Shown: positions 43,933-52,629 of the stretch, in pieces
Layout of the letters: every line of letters starts with the position of its first letter
How positions within the stretch are numbered: the stretch's first letter is position 1
Assembly (NCBI GenBank): GCA_964558655.1
Contig: CAZLEX010000001.1
Location: forward strand, 62,001-126,000
Length of the DNA stretch: 64,000 bases
Direction of reading: 5' to 3'
Origin: RGIG6353 sp964558655
GTDB taxonomy: Bacteria > Bacillota > Clostridia > Oscillospirales > SIG627
Program-made: the position numbers and the translations under genes
The notes under the pieces: generated by a model
Told to the model about the DNA's origin: nothing
The model's input: the letters and a program-made list of their open reading frames with translations, nothing else
Databases searched by the model: none

Positions 43933-44727
43933 GTGGGCAAAATAATTATATCGGCTTCTCTTAAAGGCGGAGTCGGGAAAACTACGCTTACGGCGGCACT
44001 GTCCTGTGCATTGTCGGAACTTGGTTCGAAAGTGCTTGCAGTTGACATGGACTTTGGTGTCCGTTCACTCGATATAGCTCTTGGACACGAAAATTCTGCG
44101 GGAGCCGACTGCTACGATGTTATTATGGGAAAGGCATCGCTCCCGATAGCCTGCGAGCAAGATTCCTCTCATTCCAATCTTTATTTTCTTGCGGCTCCCA
44201 TGAGCGAGGATCCGCAAGGCGAAGATTTTATACTTCCTCAAAGGCTTCTTGATGCGTTTTTAAAAGAGGCGGCAAAGGAATTTGATTTTGTTTTTTTAGA
44301 CATGAGTGCGGGTACAGGCAGGCTTCTTTCACAAGTTTTACAATCCGGTCTTGTTTCGTCAGCATTTATCGTTTGTACCCATAACACCGCATCTATCCGT
44401 GCCGCAGAGAAACTTGCTGTATTGCTTTGCGAAAACGGACTTGAAAATATAAAGCTCATAATTAACAGTTTTTTGCTTTGGCGTGCCGAAACAAAAGAAG
44501 GTTGCACAATTACGGATATTATAAACCGTTCAAGTGTTCCGCTTATCGGCGTCGTTCCGTTTGAAGAAGAAGTTGAGACTCTTGTCAGCTCGGGGATACC
44601 GTTGACCGATGAAAAGAAAAGTTTCGCCGGGCGGGCGACATTAAACATTGCCAAAAGGTTACTTGGAGAGAATGTGCCTCTTTTTGACGGGATTTTTCCT
44701 AAAAAAAACCGTCTTAAATTTTATTGA
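43933..44727 (+). CDS. MinD/ParA-like P-loop ATPase
   Basis: A 264-aa ATPase with a deviant Walker A motif KGGVGKTT (residues about 11-18), switch I-type VDMDFGVRSLDIALG, and Walker B FVFLDMSAGTG. This is MinD-like, but the C-terminus (KRLLGENVPLFDGIFPKKNR) does not form the usual amphipathic membrane helix, and minC and minE are not adjacent. It could be a second MinD-like protein placing something other than the division septum. The start is GTG 43933 after AGGTG. It is followed by a methylglyoxal-synthase-fold gene and then hisS and aspS, with gaps of about 30 nt. Confidence 0.8.
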   Translation: MGKIIISASLKGGVGKTTLTAALSCALSELGSKVLAVDMDFGVRSLDIALGHENSAGADCYDVIMGKASLPIACEQDSSHSNLYFLAAPMSEDPQGEDFILPQRLLDAFLKEAAKEFDFVFLDMSAGTGRLLSQVLQSGLVSSAFIVCTHNTASIRAAEKLAVLLCENGLENIKLIINSFLLWRAETKEGCTITDIINRSSVPLIGVVPFEEEVETLVSSGIPLTDEKKSFAGRATLNIAKRLLGENVPLFDGIFPKKNRLKFY

Positions 44728-44759
44728 TATCAAAGATGAAAAAGAAAGGATACGAGTTC

Positions 44760-45161
44760 ATGCAGATCGCCATTTTGTCACACGAAGAAAAAAAAGAATT
44801 GACGACCCAATTTTGTATCGCTTATTGCGGAATATTGAGCAAGCATAAGCTTGTTGCGGCGGGAAGTCTCGGAGTTGCTTTAAGTGATGCCACCGGGCTT
44901 GCCGTAGAAACCTTGCTTTCACCAAAGCAAGGGGGCATCGAACAAATCGCATCGATGATATCTTACAATGAAATAGATCTTTTGTTTTTTATTAGGGATA
45001 CCAATTCGGTTAAGGATTTTTACCGCATTGAAAAGGAAGAAGAAATCTTGCGGTTGTGTGATACATACAATGTTCCTTTTGCCACGAATCTCGCAACAGC
45101 GGAAGCTTTGGTTATGGCACTTGATCGGGGAGATCTTGATTTCAGAATGTTATTAAAATAA
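44760..45161 (+). CDS. Methylglyoxal-synthase-fold protein lacking key catalytic residues
   Basis: A 133-aa protein whose whole length follows the methylglyoxal synthase fold: IAILSHEEKK, LVAAGSLGVALSDATGL, GGIEQIASMISYNEIDLLFF and NVPFATNLATAEALV. His8 and Lys12 match the family, but the catalytic base Asp of GGD is Ile60. The phosphate-binding TGTTG is AGSLG (34-38), and the His/Asp pair after the FFWDP strand is lost. Methylglyoxal production therefore looks unlikely; it may bind a ligand or act with the MinD-like ATPase upstream. The start is ATG 44760 with AAAGGA 10 nt upstream. Confidence 0.75.
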   Translation: MQIAILSHEEKKELTTQFCIAYCGILSKHKLVAAGSLGVALSDATGLAVETLLSPKQGGIEQIASMISYNEIDLLFFIRDTNSVKDFYRIEKEEEILRLCDTYNVPFATNLATAEALVMALDRGDLDFRMLLK

Positions 45162-45196
45162 AAATACAATATTTTTGAAAGGAACTTTTAAGATAA

Positions 45197-46453
45197 ATGA
45201 TTCAAAAGCCGCGTGGAACTATTGACATATTGCCCGGTGAATCTGAAATATGGCAAGAAGTTGAAAGAAAAATAAAAAGTGTTGCGAGCATTTACGGATT
45301 TCGCGAAATAAGGCTTCCCACCTTTGAAATGTCCGAACTTTATAAAAGAGGTGTGGGAGAAACGAGCGATGTTGTTCAAAAAGAAATGTACTCGTTTAAC
45401 GATAATGATAAAAGGAATATCACATTGCGTCCGGAAGGAACAGCCGGTGTTGTTCGTTCCGTAATAGAAAACGGGCTTGGAAACGGTGCTTTGCCTTTGG
45501 CTCTCTATTATCTTATTTCCTGTTTTCGTTATGAAAAGCCCGAAGCCGGACGAAGCCGTGAATTTTATCAATTCGGCGTCGAGCTTTTTGGAGCCAAAGA
45601 CGCTTCTGCCGATGCAAATGTTATAAGTCTGGCGTCAGCTATATTCAGAGAACTGGGACTTAATGATGTTCGCCTTGAAATAAATTCTATCGGTTGTACT
45701 TCCTGCAGACCGAAATATCAAAAAGCTCTCAAAGAATATTTTACCGCTCACCGCGAGGAGCTTTGTCCTACTTGTTTGGAACGCCTTGAGAAAAATCCTC
45801 TCAGGATTCTTGACTGTAAGAGTCCCGTCTGCAAAGAAATTGCGGAAAATGCTCCGAAAACAGTCGATTATCTTTGCACGGACTGTTCCGACCATTTTTC
45901 ATCTCTCAAATCCTATCTCAATGCGGCAAAAATTTCTTTTACGGTAAACCCTAAAATAGTAAGAGGACTTGATTACTATCAAAAAACCGTTTTTGAATTT
46001 ATTACGGATCAGATAGGCTCTCAGAGCACTTTGTGTGGCGGCGGCCGTTATGACGGAATGGTAAGAGAGCTTGACGGTCCCGATTTGTGCGGACTCGGTT
46101 TCGCGATGGGACTTACCCGTATAATGCTTGCGTTGCAAGCACAGGGCACTCTTCCGAAATCCGATGAAACTCCGAACATTTATATTGCTTCTATGGGGGA
46201 TGCCGCGCGGATAAAGTCGTTTGAACTTGCGGAATTGCTTCGGCAAAAAGATATCCGTGTACTGTTCGATCAGTCAGGGCGGAGTTTAAAGGCACAGATG
46301 AAATATGCCGATAAAATGAATGCGAAATATTCAATGGTTATCGGAGATAAAGAACTTGAAACCGAATGTGCGGTATTGAAAAATATGGAGTCTGGTGACA
46401 GCGTGGAAATTAATTTTTCAAATATACAAGACTTTGCAGAGCACTTGAAATAA
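45197..46453 (+). CDS. hisS: Histidyl-tRNA synthetase
   Basis: A 418-aa class II synthetase. It opens IQKPRGTIDILPGES. Motif 2 is CFRYEKPEAGRSREFYQFGVELFG, the HisA signature is VRGLDYYQKTVFEF, and motif 3 is LCGLGFAMGLTRIMLA. The anticodon-binding domain forms the C-terminus. Length is normal. It sits 35 nt after the methylglyoxal-synthase-like gene and 11 nt before aspS; the hisS-aspS pair is standard in Firmicutes. Confidence 0.97.
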   Translation: MIQKPRGTIDILPGESEIWQEVERKIKSVASIYGFREIRLPTFEMSELYKRGVGETSDVVQKEMYSFNDNDKRNITLRPEGTAGVVRSVIENGLGNGALPLALYYLISCFRYEKPEAGRSREFYQFGVELFGAKDASADANVISLASAIFRELGLNDVRLEINSIGCTSCRPKYQKALKEYFTAHREELCPTCLERLEKNPLRILDCKSPVCKEIAENAPKTVDYLCTDCSDHFSSLKSYLNAAKISFTVNPKIVRGLDYYQKTVFEFITDQIGSQSTLCGGGRYDGMVRELDGPDLCGLGFAMGLTRIMLALQAQGTLPKSDETPNIYIASMGDAARIKSFELAELLRQKDIRVLFDQSGRSLKAQMKYADKMNAKYSMVIGDKELETECAVLKNMESGDSVEINFSNIQDFAEHLK

Positions 46454-46464
46454 AGGAGATTATC

Positions 46465-48231
46465 ATGAATAGGACAAATTATTGTGCACATCTCGGCACA
46501 AAGGATATTGGGCATCGTGTCACGGTATGCGGATGGGTCCAAAAACAAAGAGATCTCGGTACACTTATTTTCATAGACCTCAGGGACCGTACCGGTATCG
46601 TACAGCTTGCGTTTGACAATAATACTTCAAAAGAAGTTTTTGATATGGCTTTTTCGGCAAGAAGCGAATATGTTGTGGAAGCAACAGGTACAGTGCGTGC
46701 CCGTGAGCAAGGTGCCGTTAATGCCAATATGGCAACCGGCGAAATAGAGGTATATGCCGATGAATTTAAGATTCTCTCAAAATCTCTCACACCTCCCTTT
46801 GAAATAAAAGCGGACAGTGATACAAAAGAGGAACTTCGTCTTAAATATCGCTATTTGGATTTGCGTCGTCCCGATTTGCAAAAGAATATTCTTTTCCGTC
46901 ATAAAGTAACAAAAGTTGCCCGCGATTATTTTGACGAAAACGGATTTATAGAAATAGAAACTCCGATGATGATAAAATCTACACCGGAAGGCGCACGGGA
47001 TTATTTGATTCCGAGCCGTGTTCATCCCGGTTCGTTTTACGCTCTTCCTCAATCGCCGCAACTGTATAAACAGCTTTCAATGGTAGCGGGATTTGACAGA
47101 TATATGCAAATCGCCCGTTGTTTCCGCGATGAAGATTTGAGAGCCGATCGTCAGCCTGAATTTACGCAAATTGATTTGGAAATGAGTTTTGTTGAAATGG
47201 AAGATGTCCTCTCTATCGGAGAGGGATTCATGAAGCGTATATACAAGGAATGTCTTGGTGTCGATATAGAAACGCCTCTTCCGAGACTTACATACAGCGA
47301 AGCGATGGAGAGATACGGTTCGGATAAACCCGATGTGCGTTACGGTATGGAAATTATTGATTTGTCCGACGAAGTAAAAACGAGTGAATTTGTTGTATTC
47401 AAATCGGCGATTGAAAAAGGCGGTACCGTGCGTGCGATTAAAGCCGAAAATAGTGTTAAAGTACTTACACGCAAAGAAATCGATAAATTGACCGACTATG
47501 CAAAAGGTTGCGGAGCAAAAGGACTCGCTTGGATAAGAATGACGGAAGACGGTATAGCGTCCTCTTTTGCAAAGTTTATGACAGAAGATGAAATGAATTC
47601 AATAATCGAAAAATGCAAAGCAAAACCCGGCGATGTGATTTTGATTATTGCCGATACAAACAAAAATCGCGTTCTTTCTCAGCTCGGTCAACTCAGAATA
47701 GAAACGGCGGGAAAGATTAATGTTGAAAAGAAAGGATTGGGATTGCTTTGGATAACCGAATTTCCTTTCTTCGAATATAATGAAGAAACGGGAAATTGGG
47801 ATGCCATGCATCATCCTTTTACCGCACCTCTTGACGAATGCCTTGAATATCTTGAAACAGATAAAGCGAGAGTTCGGGCAAAAGCTTATGACCTTGTTTT
47901 AGGCGGAATTGAATTATCATCGGGATCAATACGAATAACCGATCCGGAATTGCAGAACAGGATGTTTTCTCTTCTCGGTCTTTCCGAAGAAGAAGCTCAT
48001 ACCAAATTCGGATTTTTAACGGACGCTTTTCAATACGGTGCCCCCCCTCACGGAGGTATGGGTATAGGGCTTGACCGACTTTGTATGCAACTTTTAGGTG
48101 CAGAGAGCCTTCGTGATGTAATTGCGTTTCCGAAGGTTCAGAATGCTTCCGAACTTATGACTCAGTGTCCCGCTGAGGTTCCCGAAGAAGCTCTAAACGA
48201 TTTGCATATTGAAATAAAAAAATCCGAATAA
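46465..48231 (+). CDS. aspS: Aspartyl-tRNA synthetase
   Basis: A 588-aa class II synthetase of the bacterial type: an OB-fold anticodon domain (about 1-105), motif 2 FRDEDLRADRQPEFTQID, a GAD insertion (about 290-410), and motif 3 GIGLDRL. Length is normal. Whether it also charges tRNA-Asn (non-discriminating) cannot be decided here. It is last in the operon and followed by a strong terminator. Confidence 0.97.
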   Translation: MNRTNYCAHLGTKDIGHRVTVCGWVQKQRDLGTLIFIDLRDRTGIVQLAFDNNTSKEVFDMAFSARSEYVVEATGTVRAREQGAVNANMATGEIEVYADEFKILSKSLTPPFEIKADSDTKEELRLKYRYLDLRRPDLQKNILFRHKVTKVARDYFDENGFIEIETPMMIKSTPEGARDYLIPSRVHPGSFYALPQSPQLYKQLSMVAGFDRYMQIARCFRDEDLRADRQPEFTQIDLEMSFVEMEDVLSIGEGFMKRIYKECLGVDIETPLPRLTYSEAMERYGSDKPDVRYGMEIIDLSDEVKTSEFVVFKSAIEKGGTVRAIKAENSVKVLTRKEIDKLTDYAKGCGAKGLAWIRMTEDGIASSFAKFMTEDEMNSIIEKCKAKPGDVILIIADTNKNRVLSQLGQLRIETAGKINVEKKGLGLLWITEFPFFEYNEETGNWDAMHHPFTAPLDECLEYLETDKARVRAKAYDLVLGGIELSSGSIRITDPELQNRMFSLLGLSEEEAHTKFGFLTDAFQYGAPPHGGMGIGLDRLCMQLLGAESLRDVIAFPKVQNASELMTQCPAEVPEEALNDLHIEIKKSE

Positions 48232-48273
48232 CGAGTGCTTAAACGCATAAAAATACAAAAAATGATTATTTGC

Positions 48274-48306
48274 AAAAATGCAACGGTGAATTTCCGTTGC
48301 ATTTTT
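48274..48306 (+). terminator. Terminator of the hisS-aspS operon
   Basis: Perfect 13-bp arms AAAAATGCAACGG (48274-48286) and CCGTTGCATTTTT (48294-48306), with the T run extending past the stem. Confidence 0.9.
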
Positions 48307-48360
48307 TATAATTTCTTTATAATCGGGATTTTAAATAAAATATGTTATCAATATAAAACA

Positions 48361-48392
48361 ATCTGCTCCGATTTTTTACTATCGGAGCAGAT
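48361..48392 (-). terminator. Terminator of the ddh-lysA-lipoprotein operon
   Basis: Perfect 12-bp arms ATCTGCTCCGAT (48361-48372) and ATCGGAGCAGAT (48381-48392). On the minus strand it is followed by TGTTTTATATT. Confidence 0.8.
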
Positions 48393-48421
48393 TTTAATAT
48401 ACTGTAGTTTTATTTTAGTTG

Positions 48422-49531
48422 TTATTTTGCAATGCCGTTGTTTATTATGAAGTCCATAGCTTGTTCCCCGACAAGGCCTCTCCAGATGTTTTCCGAAGTG
48501 TTATTTTCAAGAAATTCTTCCACGCTGACTTCATATTCTTCAGCAATTTCTTCAACATATGCGTCGTAGTCTGCCTTTGTCAAACCGGAAATAAGATTTT
48601 CATTTTTTGCAATTGAAAACATTATCATGTCGGTTTCGACCGCAGATTGTGCATATTGTTCTGCATATTCATTAAATTCTTCGAGAGAACTTCCCAGCAT
48701 TGCAAGCAATGTTTCAAATTCCATGCTGTATGAAGTTGCAAGATTCTTGTACATATCGGTAAATTCGTTAAAATACTTGTCAACTTCTTCCTGAGGCCAG
48801 TCCTTGATTGTTACATTCGAATAAACGCTTGAATATGCCTGGTTGCGTTGAGTTGTAGCATTTTGCGTTTCTTTTTCTTCGGTAAGGTATTCCTTTACAT
48901 ACGCCTTATATTCTTCAACTGTTTTATAATCGGTTTTATCGGCAATAAATTCATCGTTTACTGTCGGATAAGAAACCTCCTCAATCTTTTGAAGCGTCAT
49001 TTCAAATTGAGCTGTCTTGCCGTTCAGTTCTTCGACACCGTAATCTTCGGGGAAAGTTGCGTCTACAGTGAAAGTTTCTCCTGTTTTATGACCGACAATT
49101 CCTTCTTGAAACCCCGGAATGAAAGATGATTCGCCGAGCAAAAACTGATCTCCCTCAGCAGCTCCGTTTTCAAGTTCTTCTCCGTCGATAAATCCTTTGT
49201 AATCAAGCGTTATCCTATCGCCGTTTTGAGCACCTCTGTCGATAGTTTCGGTATATGTCGCATATTTTTCGGACAAAGCATCAAGTTCTGCCGTAATTTC
49301 ATCATCGGTAACATCGGCAGAAAGAACGGTATAACTTATTCCCACATAATCACTTTTTTCAATCTCAATGTAAGGAGTCAAGTCGTATTGATACGCAACA
49401 GTCCAATCTTCTATAACGAGAGGATCATCTGTCTTTTTATCTTCCTTTTTTATAAGATTGCAAGCGGGAAGAGAAACGAATACTGCGACAAAAAGTGTCA
49501 ATGCGATTAAAATTTTAAAAATGTTTTTCAT
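48422..49531 (-). CDS. Trigger-factor-like FKBP lipoprotein
   Basis: A 369-aa lipoprotein with signal peptide and lipobox LPAC. After a linker come a trigger-factor-like segment (about 55-100, YVGISYTVLSADVTDDEI), an FKBP peptidyl-prolyl isomerase domain (about 105-190, NGDRITLDYKGFIDGEELENG and FIPGFQEGIVGHKTGETFTV), and a helical trigger-factor C-terminal arm region (about 195-365). The ribosome-binding N-terminal domain of true trigger factor is replaced by the lipid anchor, so it should fold proteins outside the membrane, a job done by PrsA elsewhere. It follows lysA by 10 nt and shares its operon. Confidence 0.88.
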   Translation of the reverse strand: MKNIFKILIALTLFVAVFVSLPACNLIKKEDKKTDDPLVIEDWTVAYQYDLTPYIEIEKSDYVGISYTVLSADVTDDEITAELDALSEKYATYTETIDRGAQNGDRITLDYKGFIDGEELENGAAEGDQFLLGESSFIPGFQEGIVGHKTGETFTVDATFPEDYGVEELNGKTAQFEMTLQKIEEVSYPTVNDEFIADKTDYKTVEEYKAYVKEYLTEEKETQNATTQRNQAYSSVYSNVTIKDWPQEEVDKYFNEFTDMYKNLATSYSMEFETLLAMLGSSLEEFNEYAEQYAQSAVETDMIMFSIAKNENLISGLTKADYDAYVEEIAEEYEVSVEEFLENNTSENIWRGLVGEQAMDFIINNGIAK

Positions 49532-49541
49532 TTTTTTCTCC

Positions 49542-50852
49542 TTATTTATCTTTTGAATTTAATACAACATCACACGAAATCAAATCGGAAAAAGTTTCAC
49601 GGCGTACAACAATGCGTGCTCCTTCTTTCGATAAAGCGATAATCGGTGGTTTTGTAAGACGGTTATAATTGGAAGACATCGAATAATTATACGCTCCCGT
49701 TGTCAGAACAGCCAACAAGTCTCCCCTTTGCGGCTTTGGAAGCATAACATTTTCTTGCAGAATATCACCGCTTTCACAGCATCTTCCGGCAACAGTACAT
49801 TTATAATCGCATTTGTCATCGGTGCGATTTGCGAGAACGACCGTATAAGGTGCACCGTAAAGAGCGAAACGGGGATTGTCTGCCATTCCTCCGTCTACCG
49901 AAACATAATTTTTAACATTCGGAATTTCCTTTATCGCTCCTACCGTATATAAAGTCATTCCGCAGTCTGCAACCATGCTTCGCCCGGGTTCCATAATAAT
50001 TTTCGGAAATTTGATTTTTCCGTCAAACTTTTCGTGAAGTGTTTTGCCTATAACAGAAATTATATGTGCGATATCAACATATGGATCGCTTTCTGAATAT
50101 CTTGTTGCTATACCTCCGCCGAGATTTAGAATTTGAGTTTCAAAATTTACGGCATCTTTAAGGTATAAGCAAAAATCTGCTACTGTTTCCGCCGCTGTGA
50201 CAAACGGTTTTGCATCAAATATTTGTGAGCCTATATGACAATGAAATCCGCATAATTTGACAAATTTCAATTCAAGAGTAATTTTTACCAGCTTTTCAGC
50301 CTCGCCGTTTTCTATTGCAACTCCGAATTTTGAATCCAATTTTCCCGTATTTATTGCCTCAAGGGTATGAGCATCGACATTCGGAGTAAGACGGATAAGG
50401 ATCTTTTGAACGATGCCTTGCGATGCTGCTGTTTCTTCTATTTTGAGGAGTTCTTCTCTGTTGTCGCAAACGAAATATCCTACTTTTGAGGATATTCCGA
50501 ATAAAATATCCTCATCTGTTTTATTGTTCCCGTGAAAAAAAATTTTTTCCGCCGGAAATCCGCTTTGGATAGCCGTATAAAGTTCTCCGGACGAAACAAC
50601 ATCGGCACCGATTCCCTCTTTTTTGAGGATGTTATAAATTTGACTGAAACAAAGTGCCTTGCTCGCATAAACCGGCATGGATTCGCCATCAAAAGATTCT
50701 TTTAACGCTTTTTTATAAGTGTTAATATTTTCTTTAAATCTGATTTCGTCAAAAAGCATAAGCGGTGTTTTGTATTTCTGTGCAAGTTCCGCTGTGTCAT
50801 AATCGGCAAAAAACAGATGCCCGTTTTTGAAAGATAAATTTTTACAAATCAT
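49542..50852 (-). CDS. lysA: Diaminopimelate decarboxylase
   Basis: A 436-aa PLP enzyme that makes lysine from meso-diaminopimelate. YASKALCF contains the PLP lysine, FHCHIGSQIF the conserved His pair, and GGGIATRY and EPGRSMVADCG the phosphate-binding segments. The partner-site CCESGD is near residue 365. The start is ATG 50852 after AAAGGGAAAATTT; a longer reading lies inside ddh. It sits 11 nt after ddh, so substrate synthesis and use are coupled. Confidence 0.95.
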   Translation of the reverse strand: MICKNLSFKNGHLFFADYDTAELAQKYKTPLMLFDEIRFKENINTYKKALKESFDGESMPVYASKALCFSQIYNILKKEGIGADVVSSGELYTAIQSGFPAEKIFFHGNNKTDEDILFGISSKVGYFVCDNREELLKIEETAASQGIVQKILIRLTPNVDAHTLEAINTGKLDSKFGVAIENGEAEKLVKITLELKFVKLCGFHCHIGSQIFDAKPFVTAAETVADFCLYLKDAVNFETQILNLGGGIATRYSESDPYVDIAHIISVIGKTLHEKFDGKIKFPKIIMEPGRSMVADCGMTLYTVGAIKEIPNVKNYVSVDGGMADNPRFALYGAPYTVVLANRTDDKCDYKCTVAGRCCESGDILQENVMLPKPQRGDLLAVLTTGAYNYSMSSNYNRLTKPPIIALSKEGARIVVRRETFSDLISCDVVLNSKDK

Positions 50853-50863
50853 AAATTTTCCCT

Positions 50864-51847
50864 TTAAAGCATTTCGGATATAATGTCTGTACGCGGCATA
50901 ATTGCCATGTCGACGGGAGCAACATCGAACACGGTGAAACACCCTGTCATACCTTTTTCTTTCATTCTGAGCATTGCCCGTGTATAAGCAATTATAACGC
51001 TTGATGTAAATTCGGGATTTGAATCGAGTCTGAGAGAATATGAAACGGTGTGAGTGTTTTCAAGTTCCATTCCGGTTTTTCCGTTGCGAATCACAACACC
51101 GCCGTGAGGCAGTCCGGAGTGGTTTTTGTCAAGTTCTTCTTTTGTTATAAAGTGAACTTCTGTATCATAATCGGCAAAATAATTCGGCATTTCTTTAATT
51201 TCTTTTTCAATTCTTGCCTTATCTGCACTCTCATCTGCCACAACATAACATTCTCTGCGATGCTTTTGGCGGACGCTCAAATCAGGAGTTTCTCCCGACA
51301 TTACTGCAGTAAGAGCATCTTCACACGGAACGGTATACTGCCGTGCATCAATAACTCCGTCAATTCTGCGGATTGCGTCGGAATGTCCCTGACTTACTCC
51401 TTTACCCCAAAAAGTGTATGCATTTCCGCACGGAAGAACCGCATCTGACATTGCACGGGCAACAGAGAACATACCGGGATCCCAGCCTACCGAAATCATG
51501 GCAATATTTCCGCTCTTTTTACAAGCTTCGTCAACACGGCTAAAATGTTCCGGAATTTTTGCATGAGTATCAAAAGAATCTATAACATTGAACTTTTCGG
51601 CAAGAGCCGGCGTCATTTCGGGCAGGTCGGTCGCACTTCCCGCACATATAACCAGTGCATCAACCTTTCCGTCAAGTTCCGATATTGAATCGTACGAAAC
51701 TTTTCGAACTCCGGGTGTTTTCAAGTTCAGATTTTCCGGATTCCGTCTGGTTACAACTGCCACAAGTTCCATATCCGGATTTTGATGTATTGCAGCTTCG
51801 ACTCCGCGTCCGAGGTTTCCGTACCCGACAATTGCTATTTTGTACAT
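50864..51847 (-). CDS. ddh: meso-Diaminopimelate dehydrogenase
   Basis: A 327-aa NADPH-dependent enzyme that aminates tetrahydrodipicolinate to meso-diaminopimelate in one step. The Rossmann opening is IAIVGYGNLGRGVE. The TRRNPENL coenzyme-phosphate site, DSFDTHAKIP, SVGWDPGMFS and GHSDAIRRIDGV segments are the family signatures. This bypasses the succinyl or acetyl branches of the pathway. It is first of a three-gene operon with its own promoter. Confidence 0.95.
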   Translation of the reverse strand: MYKIAIVGYGNLGRGVEAAIHQNPDMELVAVVTRRNPENLNLKTPGVRKVSYDSISELDGKVDALVICAGSATDLPEMTPALAEKFNVIDSFDTHAKIPEHFSRVDEACKKSGNIAMISVGWDPGMFSVARAMSDAVLPCGNAYTFWGKGVSQGHSDAIRRIDGVIDARQYTVPCEDALTAVMSGETPDLSVRQKHRRECYVVADESADKARIEKEIKEMPNYFADYDTEVHFITKEELDKNHSGLPHGGVVIRNGKTGMELENTHTVSYSLRLDSNPEFTSSVIIAYTRAMLRMKEKGMTGCFTVFDVAPVDMAIMPRTDIISEML

Positions 51848-51879
51848 ATAATAACCTTCTCTCCGAAAGAATATAAGAA

Positions 51880-51908
51880 ATTATAATATAAATCGAATAA
51901 AAATACAA
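51880..51908 (-). promoter_or_regulatory. Sigma-A promoter of the ddh operon
   Basis: TTGTAT (51908-51903), 17-bp spacer, TATAAT (51885-51880) on the minus strand. A 10-bp palindrome GTGTATACAC (51909-51918) abuts the -35 and may be an activator or repressor site. Confidence 0.75.
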
Positions 51909-51935
51909 GTGTATACACAATTTTTTAACAAAAAA

Positions 51936-51957
51936 GTCTCGTGAAAAATCACGAGAC
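51936..51957 (-). terminator. Terminator of rplS
   Basis: Perfect 8-bp arms GTCTCGTG (51936-51943) and CACGAGAC (51950-51957), followed on the minus strand by TTTTTTGTTAAAAAATT. Confidence 0.88.
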
Positions 51958-51971
51958 ACTTTTGGCAAATA

Positions 51972-52313
51972 TTAAACTTTTTCTTTAACTTTTGCAGCTT
52001 TACCCACTCTGTCACGCAAATAATAAAGTTTTGCACGACGAACTTTACCTTGACGAACAACATCAACGGCAACAACATTGGGTGAATGTAAGGGGAAAGT
52101 CTTTTCAACTCCAACACCGTTTGAAATTCTTCTTACAGTGAAAGTCTCGGAAATTCCGCCGTTTTTCTTCGCAATAACAGTGCCTTCAAAGAACTGTATT
52201 CTCTCTCTGGTACCTTCTTTGATTCTGTTGTGAACTCTTACCGTATCACCTATTCTGAATGAGGGGACCTGTTCTTTGAGTTGCTCGTTTGTGAAAGCTT
52301 TAATAAAATCCAT
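51972..52313 (-). CDS. rplS: Ribosomal protein L19
   Basis: A 113-aa large-subunit protein at the 30S-50S interface. PSFRIGDTVRVHNRIKEGTRERIQ, FEGTVIAKKNGGISETFTVRRIS and FPLHSPNVVAVDVVRQGKVRRAKLYYLRD are standard. The start is ATG 52313 behind AAGGAGGAGC; a longer reading covers the leader. Unusually for this gene it stands alone, without rpsP, rimM or trmD next to it. It has its own promoter, leader and terminator. Confidence 0.97.
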   Translation of the reverse strand: MDFIKAFTNEQLKEQVPSFRIGDTVRVHNRIKEGTRERIQFFEGTVIAKKNGGISETFTVRRISNGVGVEKTFPLHSPNVVAVDVVRQGKVRRAKLYYLRDRVGKAAKVKEKV

Positions 52314-52315
52314 AA

Positions 52316-52390
52316 TAAAGCTCCTCCTTCCATTTTTTGATTGGAAAGTAAGGAATATTCGTGCCGAGTCCAGCAGAGGACTATTCCCAT
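52316..52390 (-). promoter_or_regulatory. Candidate L19 ribosomal-protein leader
   Basis: The rplS leader folds with GGAATA/TATTCC (52388-52383 and 52357-52352) around an inner hairpin GTCC/GGAC (52368-52371 and 52378-52381). The sequence CTGGACTCGGCA follows it. Short autoregulatory leaders of this kind are known upstream of rplS in Firmicutes; the match is from memory and needs a covariance search. Confidence 0.55.
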
Positions 52391-52412
52391 AAATCCATAG
52401 TAGCATAAGTTA

Positions 52413-52441
52413 GTATATCATAATATTTTGAAATTTGCAAT
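52413..52441 (-). promoter_or_regulatory. Sigma-A promoter of rplS
   Basis: TTGCAA, 17-bp spacer, TATACT (52418-52413) on the minus strand, about 20 nt before the leader helix. Confidence 0.75.
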
Positions 52442-52565
52442 ACTTTTTTAAAAAAATAAAATAAAGTGTATTCAAAACGGATAAAGAACAGTTTACAAAA
52501 AGGTTCTCAACCACAAAAAAGTCTAATCCCACAACGAAACCGACATAAGTGAAAAAATATATTGC

Positions 52566-52594
52566 TTGACAACACAGAAATGTTATTTTATAAT
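52566..52594 (+). promoter_or_regulatory. Consensus sigma-A promoter of the RlmA-like/DHHW operon
   Basis: TTGACA (52566-52571), 17-bp spacer, TATAAT (52589-52594): an exact consensus match, 36 nt before the TTG start. No operator-like dyad is evident, so expression is probably strong and constitutive. Confidence 0.85.
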
Positions 52595-52629
52595 CATACT
52601 GTCATTTCTTCAGAAGAGAGGGGTAGATT

